Shown piece after piece: positions 1-7,141 of a stretch of DNA of 19,816 bases. The number at the start of each line of letters is the position of its first letter. Position 1 is the first letter of the stretch. The position numbers and the translations under genes are program-made. The notes under the pieces were generated by a model. That model saw only the letters and a list, made by a program, of their open reading frames with translations, was not told where the DNA came from and did not search any database. The DNA lies in contig JAGQLK010000003.1 in the NCBI GenBank assembly GCA_020429485.1, positions 1-19,816 of the forward strand, read 5' to 3'. Source of the stretch: Candidatus Dojkabacteria bacterium. Lineage in GTDB: Bacteria > Patescibacteriota > Dojkabacteria > B142 > OLB20.

Positions 1-1
1 A

Positions 2-871
2 GAAAACATCATTGTAGAACCAATGGTCAGAGATACAGCTGCGGCAATAGCTTATGCTATGTTGAGAATCTCAGAGAAATTTCCTGATGAGCCAGTTGTT
101 ATTAGATGGCAAAATAGTTTAATAAAAGATCCTGAAGCATTTATTGGCGCCCTAAACGAGGCTGATCAAGTATTTCAGAATAAAGAAGCAGATTTTGTAT
201 ATTTAACAGTTCCTTCAAGATATCCAAACACTGCCGTGGGTTGGATTAAAATGGATGAAAAAGTTAGAGACTTAGATAATGCATTGGGATTATATGATTT
301 TGGAGGATTCACCGAAAAGCCAAATGCTGACACAGCTCAAGAATATCATGATAGTGGACAATATGGGTGGAATCCTGGATGCTATATTACTACTCCACAA
401 TTCGTGCTTAACAGCTTCAAAGCAAAGGCACCTGAGTTCTATGAACCAATGATGCGAATTAAAGAGGCCTTCGGCAAGGAGAATGAATGGGATGTTATAA
501 CAGAAGAATTTGAAAAGATTGAAAAGATTTCAATTGATTATGCGCTATGGGAGAAGTTGGATCATGATGGTATAAAAGTAGTATTAGCCGATTACGGTTG
601 GTTTTATGTATCAACATGGAAGGATCTAAAAATAGCTTTGCAAAAAGAGACACTTGATAACATAACTCAAGGAGAAGTTCTAACTCGAGACTCTAATAAC
701 AATATTATCTATAATTCTGATCCTGATTCATTTGTTACTACATTTGGTGTTAATGATCTAGCAATAATCAACACTCCAGATGGACTCTTAGTATGCAGTA
801 TGGAAAAGGCTGAAAAAATTAAAGAGTTACTTGCCCAAATCAAGGAAGAAGGCCACGAAGATTATCTATAA
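2..871 (+). CDS. manC: Mannose-1-phosphate guanylyltransferase, 5' end cut off
   Basis: Family: nucleotidyltransferase that makes GDP-mannose from mannose-1-phosphate and GTP in the cytoplasm, feeding mannose or fucose-type sugars into glycans. The reading frame is open to the window edge, and ENIIVEP followed by RDTAAAI just before and after the first ATG (23) matches the conserved NIIVEP-x-RNTA motif of the family. That ATG is therefore internal and the gene begins upstream. Further matches are FTEKP (about residue 100 of the visible part), YGWNPGCY, SIDYALWEK and the GWFYVSTWKDL block, which corresponds to W-x-DVGSW of the family. The C-terminal mannose-6-phosphate isomerase domain of bifunctional ManC is absent; the protein ends shortly after the VNDLAIINT strand. 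It lies 74 bases upstream of the ATP-citrate lyase genes. The exact sugar specificity is inferred; another sugar-1-phosphate nucleotidyltransferase is less likely. Confidence 0.85.
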   Translation, partial: ENIIVEPMVRDTAAAIAYAMLRISEKFPDEPVVIRWQNSLIKDPEAFIGALNEADQVFQNKEADFVYLTVPSRYPNTAVGWIKMDEKVRDLDNALGLYDFGGFTEKPNADTAQEYHDSGQYGWNPGCYITTPQFVLNSFKAKAPEFYEPMMRIKEAFGKENEWDVITEEFEKIEKISIDYALWEKLDHDGIKVVLADYGWFYVSTWKDLKIALQKETLDNITQGEVLTRDSNNNIIYNSDPDSFVTTFGVNDLAIINTPDGLLVCSMEKAEKIKELLAQIKEEGHEDYL

Positions 872-887
872 AAGAAGATTTGACGAT

Positions 888-931
888 TTGATATTCTACA
901 TAGTAAAAATGTAGTACACTGTATTTAATAT
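888..931 (+). promoter_or_regulatory. Possible promoter with inverted repeat ahead of aclB
   Basis: The 74-base gap before aclB holds TTGATA (888-893), a 6-bp inverted repeat CTACAT / ATGTAG (896-901 and 909-914, 7-base loop), TACACT (915-920) and TAATAT (926-931). The TTGATA-TACACT spacing of 21 is too long for a normal sigma-70 promoter, so the assignment of elements is uncertain. TACACT also occurs as the -10 box of the better promoter at 10165-10194. The repeat overlaps the presumed spacer, where an operator could lie. No Shine-Dalgarno motif is visible before the GTG start at 946. Confidence 0.3.
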
Positions 932-945
932 TAATAACATATACT

Positions 946-2241
946 GTGGCTCAAAAAGCAATAAGTGAATATGTGGGCAAAAAACTTATTTTTCACCACA
1001 TCAAGAAGTATTTACCCAACTTTGAAGATGAATACCAAGGTATTCAAATTAATGAGGAGACGCTCAAAACACTTAAGAAACTTCCTAAATTCCCAGAAGG
1101 CTATGTTGCTAAACCAGATCAATTGTTTGGTAAAAGAGGTAAAAATAAGCTAATATACGCGGATAAGAGCGGTAAGAAAGCAATTACATGGATAAAAGAA
1201 AATCTAAATGAAACAGCTGTTGTAAAAAGGAATGATAAGGATAAAGGTATAAAGGGAACCCTTACAGATTTTGTTATAGAACCTTTCATAGGTCATGAAG
1301 TTGAATTCTATGTAGCATTTAAGACGATTAGAGATAAGGATATTATTTATATTTCGACAGAGGGTGGTATCGAGATAGAAGAAAATTGGGATAAGGTAAC
1401 AGAATTTAAAGTGCCATTCAAAATAGATCCTATTCCACTTCCACAATCACTCAAAAAGAATATGCTCGATATTCTTGGTGATGAAGCAGCAGTTGAATTT
1501 ATTTCTGCTCTTTACCAAGTATTTAAAGAATTGAATTTTACATATATTGAGATTAATCCATTAACAGTTGTTGAAGGACATGTATATATTTTAGATCTTG
1601 TGGCTCGCTTAGACGATACTGCTTTGTACAAGAGATATGCAGATTGGACAGAGCCATTGGGAGTCAAAGAATTTCATTTCCCTACCCCATTTGGGAAAGA
1701 ATTATCACTAGCAGAGAAAAAGATTAAAGAGCTTGATAATAATTCAGGAGCAGCGCTTAAGTTTTCATTACTTAATCCACAAGGACGAGTTTGGCTACTC
1801 GCATCTGGTGGAGGTGCAAGCATAATTCTTGCAGATACAGTTGGTGGCTTAGGACACGCAGCTGATTTAGCAAATTATAGTGATTTTAGTGGTAATCCAA
1901 ATACAGATGAATCAGCTCAATTTGCCAGCATCATCATTCAAGAGATGCTAAAAAGTAGAGCTAAAAACAAAGTTCTGATTATTGCAGGAGGAATTGCTAA
2001 TTTCACTGATGTCAAAGCTACTTACAGAGGCGTTGTCGATGCAATAGAACAACATGGAGATGCAATTAAGTCACAAGGAATCAAAATATTTGTAAGAAGA
2101 GGTGGACCAAACTATAAAGAAGGTCTAGCTTATGTAGAAGATAAAATTTCAGATCTTGAGATCCCTGTCGAAGTTCATGGACCTGAACTATATATGACAG
2201 AAATAATAGCTTTAGCTTTAACTGGTAACAAAGAAAAATAA
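946..2241 (+). CDS. aclB: ATP-citrate lyase, small (ATP-grasp/CCS-beta) subunit
   Basis: With the large subunit encoded next, this cleaves citrate with ATP and CoA to acetyl-CoA, oxaloacetate, ADP and phosphate in the cytoplasm. The 431 residues align by eye from end to end with the N-terminal region of animal ACLY and with AclB of green sulfur bacteria. Matches include AKAISE-like KAISEYVGKKL at the N-terminus, AKPDQL with GKRGK in the ATP-grasp part (about residues 55-66), IEPFIGHE, YIEINPL (about 200) with LDLVARLD, LLNPQGRVW, SGGGAS (the citrate-binding loop region of ACLY), GGIANFTDV and FVRRGGPNY. The GTG at 946 is chosen because homology begins at residue 1; the frame has no upstream alternative with a match. 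The stop overlaps the aclA start by one base (TAATG), which implies coupled synthesis of the two subunits. The gene order aclB-aclA is that of bacteria with the heteromeric enzyme. Succinyl-CoA synthetase beta is excluded by the ACLY-specific motifs. Confidence 0.96.
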   Translation: MAQKAISEYVGKKLIFHHIKKYLPNFEDEYQGIQINEETLKTLKKLPKFPEGYVAKPDQLFGKRGKNKLIYADKSGKKAITWIKENLNETAVVKRNDKDKGIKGTLTDFVIEPFIGHEVEFYVAFKTIRDKDIIYISTEGGIEIEENWDKVTEFKVPFKIDPIPLPQSLKKNMLDILGDEAAVEFISALYQVFKELNFTYIEINPLTVVEGHVYILDLVARLDDTALYKRYADWTEPLGVKEFHFPTPFGKELSLAEKKIKELDNNSGAALKFSLLNPQGRVWLLASGGGASIILADTVGGLGHAADLANYSDFSGNPNTDESAQFASIIIQEMLKSRAKNKVLIIAGGIANFTDVKATYRGVVDAIEQHGDAIKSQGIKIFVRRGGPNYKEGLAYVEDKISDLEIPVEVHGPELYMTEIIALALTGNKEK

Positions 2242-4061
2242 TGAGTTCAAACGTATTATTCACAGCTGCAACACAAGCAATAGTTTATAACCAACATGCG
2301 ATTCCAATTCAAAAAATGTTGGATTATGATTGGTTAATCAATAGAGAAGCACCGAGTGTAGTTGCAATTGTAAACCCTAATCATGAAGGCTTTCATAGGT
2401 GTTTCTTTGGTCCGGATGCTATTACTATCCCCGTGTATAAAACTATCAAAATGGCTGCTACCAGACACCAAAAGGCGGATGTCTTTGTAAACTTCGCTTC
2501 TGAAAGATCAGCTTATGATGCTAGTGTTGAAGCATTCAAGACAGAGACTCTTAAAACACATATTATATTGGCAGAAGGCATGCCAGAAAACGAATCAAGA
2601 GAGCTTGTTAGATTAGCACGTAGAAACGATGGCTGGATACTTGGTCCATCATCAGTTGGTGCAATCAAGGCTGGTCAATTCATTGTTGGAAATGCTGGAG
2701 GGAAAATAGAAAATATAGTTGAGTCTAAACTGTACCGACCTGGAAGCGTGGGATTAGTAGCAAAGTCAGCTGGTATGTTTAATGAATTAAACTATCTGAT
2801 TAGTGTATACGCAGATGGCATCTTCGAAGGTGCACATATTGGCGGAGATACTTACCCCGTTTCTTCTATGCTAGATAACTTATTGAGACTAGAATACGAT
2901 CCAAATGTAAAGATGCTAGTTCTTTTAGGAGAGATTGGTGGAGAGGCTGAATACGCTGTTGTGGAAGCGCTAAAGAGTAAAAGAATCAAAAAGCCTTTAG
3001 TAGCATGGGTTAGCGGAACAGTTGCATCTCAATTTGAGGGAGAAGTACAATTTGGGCATGCTGGTGCAAGATCTGGTTCGAAGCATGTGTCAGCCGAAGC
3101 AAAAAACAAAGCTCTAGCAGATGCTGGTGCACATGTACCAGAGTCGTTTAATGATTTTGGATTATTAATCAATAAAGTATTTAAAGAATTTGTTGAAACA
3201 AACAAATCATATGAAAAACCAGATGATGAGAATTACAACATTCCTCCTCTAGATATGCGTGAAGCACTAAAGAGGAACCTTGTCAGAAAAGAAAGCTCTA
3301 TTGTTTCTTCCATCTCAGATGATCGCGGTGAAGAACCAACATACAATGGAAAAGACATAACAGAATACATTGAGAAGCCATTAGGAAGCACAATAAATGC
3401 TCTATGGTTTAAGGGGGGTCTAAATATGATAGGCGAAGAATTTTTGGAACTATGCCTTAAAATCACAGCTGACCATGGTCCTGCAGTTGCTACAGCACAT
3501 AATGCTATTGTTACATCTAGAGCAAATAGAGACATTGCAACAAGTACTGCAGCAGGAATATTAACCATTGGCGATAGACACGGAGGTGCGATTGATGGAG
3601 CTGCACGCTGGGCATTTGATTGTGTAAGCAATAGAGTTACTGCTAGATCTTTTGTACAGGAAATGAAGGAAAAGAAAGAATTAATTATGGGAATAGGACA
3701 TAAAATCAAATCCGCTCAAAATCCAGATAAGAGAGTTGAAGTATTGAAGAAATTCGCAGAAACAAAAGGCATTGCTGGCTCGTACTTGAAATTTGCTTTA
3801 GAAGTTGAGCAAGAAACTCTAAAGAAGAAAAACAACCTTATTCTAAATGTAGATGGTGCTATTGGCGTTATTTTCTTAGATATATTAGCCAAAAGTGGCA
3901 AACGCCCTTACGAAATAGAAGAAATACTCAAGGTGGGTTCATTAAATGGTATTTTCATATTGGGTAGAACTATTGGTATGATCGGGCATGCTATTGATCA
4001 GAAGAGAATGAATGAAGGAATTTATAGACATCCTTGGGATGATATTCAATATATTAGCTAA
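2241..4061 (+). CDS. aclA: ATP-citrate lyase, large (CCS-alpha + citrate synthase homology) subunit
   Basis: This 606-residue protein is the partner of AclB and has the usual length of bacterial AclA. Residues about 1-320 form the CCS-alpha part: EPSV-like APSVVAIV, NFASERSAYD, LAEGMPE, KLYRPGSVG, GEIGGEAEYA and QFGHAGA. The histidine of that last motif (His273) corresponds to the phosphorylated histidine of ACLY. Residues about 350-606 form the citrate synthase homology domain: ADHGPAV with His412, GDRHGGAID, MGIGHKIKS with His487, LNVDGAIG with Asp538, and the C-terminal YRHPWDDIQYI. All catalytic residues that can be placed are present, so the enzyme should be active as cleavage enzyme. 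A separate citryl-CoA lyase/synthetase pair is excluded because the two halves are fused here as in ACL. galE follows after 5 bases, putting ACL in one transcription unit with glycan genes. Confidence 0.96.
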   Translation: MSSNVLFTAATQAIVYNQHAIPIQKMLDYDWLINREAPSVVAIVNPNHEGFHRCFFGPDAITIPVYKTIKMAATRHQKADVFVNFASERSAYDASVEAFKTETLKTHIILAEGMPENESRELVRLARRNDGWILGPSSVGAIKAGQFIVGNAGGKIENIVESKLYRPGSVGLVAKSAGMFNELNYLISVYADGIFEGAHIGGDTYPVSSMLDNLLRLEYDPNVKMLVLLGEIGGEAEYAVVEALKSKRIKKPLVAWVSGTVASQFEGEVQFGHAGARSGSKHVSAEAKNKALADAGAHVPESFNDFGLLINKVFKEFVETNKSYEKPDDENYNIPPLDMREALKRNLVRKESSIVSSISDDRGEEPTYNGKDITEYIEKPLGSTINALWFKGGLNMIGEEFLELCLKITADHGPAVATAHNAIVTSRANRDIATSTAAGILTIGDRHGGAIDGAARWAFDCVSNRVTARSFVQEMKEKKELIMGIGHKIKSAQNPDKRVEVLKKFAETKGIAGSYLKFALEVEQETLKKKNNLILNVDGAIGVIFLDILAKSGKRPYEIEEILKVGSLNGIFILGRTIGMIGHAIDQKRMNEGIYRHPWDDIQYIS

Positions 4062-4066
4062 CTTTC

Positions 4067-5071
4067 ATGAATAAAATTTTAGTAACAGGCGGTGCTGGAT
4101 ATATAGGCTCACATACTTGTCTCCAACTTCTTAAAGAAGGTTATGAGGTAATTATACTAGATAACCTTGAAAAGGGTCATCAGGAGACTCTAGATGCCTT
4201 AGGTAAAATCGGTTCATATGAATTTATTAATGTAGATCTTAGAAACTTAGATGAATTGCGGAAAGCTCTGGAGCCATATAGTTTTGATGCTGTAATACAT
4301 TTTGCCGCATATCTAGAAGTTGGGTTTTCCACCAGAAATCCTGAACTGTTTTTCCAGAATAATGTTGTAGGAAGCCAAAACTTATTACAGGTATTAATAG
4401 AAAAAAATATTCTCAACTTCATCTTTTCATCATCAGCTGCGGTATATGGCACTCAAAAATCAGTACCAATTCCTGAAACTGCAAGTATGCAGCCGGACAG
4501 TCCTTATGGAGAGACAAAGTTGATCATAGAACAAATCATGCGTAATTATGCAGAATACAGAAGTATGAATGCAATTGCATTGAGATACTTTAACCCTGCA
4601 GGTGCAGTAGATGAATTACCAGGTGAACGACATATACCTGAAACACATGTAATTCCTCTACTATTCCACTCTTTTATCGATGATGATTTCACTTTCTCGG
4701 TATACGGAGATGATTACGAGACAGCTGATGGTTCAGCGATTCGGGACTTCATACATATCTCGGACCTAGCAGATGCTCATGTGAAGTCAGTTAAGTATTT
4801 ACAGAACATGAGTGGATTTGAAGCATTTAATGTTGCAACTGGTAAAGGAACAAGCGTACTGGAATTAGTAAAGACTGCAGAAGAAGTAGTAGGTGAAAAA
4901 CTAAATTATAATTTGGGGCCAAGACGTGCTGGTGATCCCAAAGAATTAGTTGCCGACCCAAGTAAAATCATGAAAGAAATGGGTTGGGATGCCAAGTACA
5001 CTCTAAAAGACATGCTATCAAGTGCATGGGAATGGGAAAGACAAAGAGATTTAGCTGATTACTCTAAGTAA
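4067..5071 (+). CDS. galE: UDP-glucose 4-epimerase (extended SDR)
   Basis: Interconverts UDP-glucose and UDP-galactose (or the N-acetyl forms) with bound NAD in the cytoplasm. The 334 residues match the family length. The Rossmann motif TGGAGYIGSH lies at residues 7-16, followed by LDNLEKGH, HFAAYLEVGFS, FSSSAAVYG with the catalytic serine near 122-124, SPYGETK with Tyr147 and Lys151, RYFNPAGA, RDFIHISDLADAH, and the C-terminal RRAGDPKELVAD. All catalytic residues are present. The start is 5 bases after the aclA stop and the next glycosyltransferase begins one base after this stop, so it belongs to the acl-led operon. Whether it prefers UDP-Glc or UDP-GlcNAc cannot be read from sequence alone. 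Confidence 0.93.
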   Translation: MNKILVTGGAGYIGSHTCLQLLKEGYEVIILDNLEKGHQETLDALGKIGSYEFINVDLRNLDELRKALEPYSFDAVIHFAAYLEVGFSTRNPELFFQNNVVGSQNLLQVLIEKNILNFIFSSSAAVYGTQKSVPIPETASMQPDSPYGETKLIIEQIMRNYAEYRSMNAIALRYFNPAGAVDELPGERHIPETHVIPLLFHSFIDDDFTFSVYGDDYETADGSAIRDFIHISDLADAHVKSVKYLQNMSGFEAFNVATGKGTSVLELVKTAEEVVGEKLNYNLGPRRAGDPKELVADPSKIMKEMGWDAKYTLKDMLSSAWEWERQRDLADYSK

Positions 5072-5072
5072 C

Positions 5073-6155
5073 ATGAAAATTGCAATTGACTTAACACCTG
5101 TAGAAAAGTCACCTGCAGGAATTGGACAATACACAATTAATCTAGTCTCTAAACTAATTGAAATAGATTCCACTAACGAATATTTCATTTATACAACTAC
5201 ACCTAGACTAATCAACAATTCAGAAAATATAGTCATAAAGAAACCCAAAGGTATTGCTTCTGGATTAAGATGGATAATGGAAGCAAGTAATGATATGAAG
5301 GGAAGGAAAATTGATTACCTTATATCCCCTTCTAATCACATTTTCACACGATTCTTCCCGAGAACAATACAGTTTATTCATGATCTTGCACCTATTAAAT
5401 TTTCTGAATTCTTTCCTAGAACTGCATCTATAAAATACAAATATACTAGCAAGATAGCACTAAAAAGAGCTGCTCAAATTGTGACCATCTCAGATACAAT
5501 CAAGCAAGAGCTTATTGAATACTATCCAAAGATAACGGCGGATAAAATAGCAGTAATCAGACCTGCACTTAATAAGTGGATTAATTCTGACCCAAGCAAT
5601 GAGAAAGAAGTGCTCGAAAAATATGAACTCCCAGGTGAATATCTCATGACGCTTTCCACACTAGAGCCAAGAAAAAATATAGTTAATCTGATATTGGGTT
5701 TCGCAGAGTACAAGAAATCATCAGGATCTATTGCAAGATTAGTAGTTGTTGGTAAAAAAGGATGGTTCTTTTCTGAGATATTTGAAACGGTTAAAAACCT
5801 TGGCTTAGAAGAAGAGATTATGTTCTTGGGTTATGTACCAGATGAAGAGCTTTCTGCAATTTATAAAAATGCGAGAGGGTTTGCTTATTTAAGTTATTAC
5901 GAAGGTTTTGGTATGCCGCCATTGGAAGCTTTATACTTTAATGTACCTACCTTATTATCCGATATACCTGTATTCAGGGAAAACTTCTCTGGATTGGTAG
6001 AATTTACTGAGTACGAAGATCCTGCTATGATTGCTAATGGAATAGAAAAAATACTATCGCAGAGAAACTTTGATGTAAGAGATTCTGTAGTAGAAAATTT
6101 TAATTGGACTAAATCAGCACAACAATTATTAGACATTATTAATGAACGAAGTTAA
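5073..6155 (+). CDS. Glycosyltransferase family 4 (GT-B fold)
   Basis: Retaining sugar transferase, cytoplasmic or membrane-associated, that adds a sugar from a nucleotide donor to a growing glycan. The 360 residues show the usual layout: an N-terminal acceptor domain starting IAIDLTPV and containing the GIGQYTINL loop, IQFIHDLAP near residue 105, VTISDTIKQEL near 145, then the donor domain with STLEPRKNI (about 195-203), GYVPDEEL and the E-x7-E motif EGFGMPPLE (Glu277 and Glu285). It resembles mannosyl- and rhamnosyl-transferases of O-antigen clusters, but donor and acceptor are unknown. The 3' end overlaps the gtrA-like gene by 14 bases, which supports translational coupling. Confidence 0.9.
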   Translation: MKIAIDLTPVEKSPAGIGQYTINLVSKLIEIDSTNEYFIYTTTPRLINNSENIVIKKPKGIASGLRWIMEASNDMKGRKIDYLISPSNHIFTRFFPRTIQFIHDLAPIKFSEFFPRTASIKYKYTSKIALKRAAQIVTISDTIKQELIEYYPKITADKIAVIRPALNKWINSDPSNEKEVLEKYELPGEYLMTLSTLEPRKNIVNLILGFAEYKKSSGSIARLVVVGKKGWFFSEIFETVKNLGLEEEIMFLGYVPDEELSAIYKNARGFAYLSYYEGFGMPPLEALYFNVPTLLSDIPVFRENFSGLVEFTEYEDPAMIANGIEKILSQRNFDVRDSVVENFNWTKSAQQLLDIINERS

Positions 6156-6588
6156 AGAAATCCTTAAACCAGAAAACCTTAAGAGGATTATTCGAAATCC
6201 TTTTGTAGCATTTGAATTTAGTATTGTAAGATATCTGTTAATTGGCTTTATGACTTTTTTCCTTGATTATGGAATGCTCAAAGGATTAATTATCTATTTT
6301 GATACAGATCCCGTAATTGCAAACATCATATCCACTTTCTTAGCTTTATTCTTTAACTTCACTCTATCAAACTTCTGGACATTCCAAGCTGGTACAGACA
6401 AAAAAGCAAAGAAGATAGGTAAATACCTATTCTTAGCTATTAACAACTACTTAATTTCAGTACTAGTTTTCTCAGTATTAGTGAAGTCCTTTTCTCTATC
6501 CGAAGATATCTCCAAGGTTCTTGTAACTGGCATGGTGGTCTCATGGAACTTTTTAATATACAAATATTGGGTATTCAAGAATGAATAA
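6142..6588 (+). CDS. GtrA-family membrane protein
   Basis: A small integral membrane protein of 148 residues with four predicted hydrophobic segments (about 28-50, 55-76, 90-112 and 118-141), matching the PF04138 GtrA pattern. Visible features are IVRYLLIGFMTFFLDYG in the first segment, the NFTLSNFWTF stretch between segments 2 and 3, and the ending FLIYKYWVF. Family members such as GtrA of phage O-antigen conversion are thought to move undecaprenyl-linked glucose across the membrane, or to act in decaprenyl-phosphoarabinose transport. The location between a glycosyltransferase and an acetyltransferase agrees with a role in lipid-linked sugar translocation. It overlaps the upstream gene by 14 bases and the next by 8. 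Confidence 0.88.
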   Translation: MNEVKEILKPENLKRIIRNPFVAFEFSIVRYLLIGFMTFFLDYGMLKGLIIYFDTDPVIANIISTFLALFFNFTLSNFWTFQAGTDKKAKKIGKYLFLAINNYLISVLVFSVLVKSFSLSEDISKVLVTGMVVSWNFLIYKYWVFKNE

Positions 6589-7141
6589 GCCACAATTCTC
6601 TTTACCAATTCGTAATTCAGTTACTAATTACCATACAAATCAGAAGGCAATTTTAACTAGCATTGATAGTAGTTTTGAGATAGTAGAAAGTCAGCTAGAA
6701 GATATAGTAAAAATCTGTAATCAAGATGGAGTTTATGACTGGCTTTTTAATGTCAACCTTGAAGGTAATGCATACACTTTAGAAAAAGCACAAAGCTTTG
6801 CAGATCACTGCCAAAAGTCATGGGATGAAATGTCTTCATTCAAATTCTGGTTATTAGAAGATAAGCGTGTGGTCGCTGCACTCGATATCAAGTCTGATAA
6901 TCTAGAATCAGCAGAGGTAGGTTACTGGGCCGATGCAAACACTCCAGGATATATGACAAACGCACTTAATGAGCTCTGTAATATTGCATCAGCTGCAGGC
7001 TATAGGAGCTTATACACTCTTATCAGACCAGCGAATATAGCATCCCGAAATCTTGCTGAAAGAGCTGGTTTTGATTATCAAGGGTATATTAAGGAGAATG
7101 ACAAAAAGTACTGCAAATATACAAGGACACTAACTAGTTAG
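6581..7141 (+). CDS. GNAT-family N-acetyltransferase (RimJ/RimL type)
   Basis: Transfers an acyl group from acyl-CoA to an amine; substrate unknown. The 186 residues show the RimJ/RimL-like order: VESQLEDI at the start of the domain, WLLEDKRVVAALDI (beta 2-3), VGYWAD, YMTNALNELCNIA (helix after the CoA loop), and LIRPANIASRNLAERAGFDYQGY, which corresponds to the N-x-x-S-x-x-x-x-E-K-x-GF motif. The CoA pyrophosphate loop is short and unusual: ANTPGYMT replaces the usual RxxGxGxxT, and the first glycine is missing. The gene starts 8 bases inside the gtrA-like gene. As the last gene of the ACL-led run it may use acetyl-CoA to modify an amino sugar, but this is a guess. Its stop overlaps the stop of the convergent gene. 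Confidence 0.75.
   Translation: MNKPQFSLPIRNSVTNYHTNQKAILTSIDSSFEIVESQLEDIVKICNQDGVYDWLFNVNLEGNAYTLEKAQSFADHCQKSWDEMSSFKFWLLEDKRVVAALDIKSDNLESAEVGYWADANTPGYMTNALNELCNIASAAGYRSLYTLIRPANIASRNLAERAGFDYQGYIKENDKKYCKYTRTLTS
7131..7140. other. Palindrome carrying overlapping convergent stop codons
   Basis: TAACTAGTTA is a perfect 10-bp palindrome. The GNAT gene ends at TAG 7139-7141 on the + strand, and the tandem glycosyltransferase ends at TAG (complement of 7134-7136) on the - strand, so the two coding regions overlap by 8 bases. No terminator hairpin with a U-tract is seen between the converging operons. Confidence 0.7.

Noticed and set aside
872-945. Intrinsic terminator between manC and aclB.
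   Set aside because: The only hairpin has 6 AT-rich pairs and no U-tract, so read-through from manC into aclB remains possible.
3233-3709. 158-codon open frame on the - strand inside aclA.
   Set aside because: It is antisense to the highly conserved citrate synthase domain and has no recognisable protein features.
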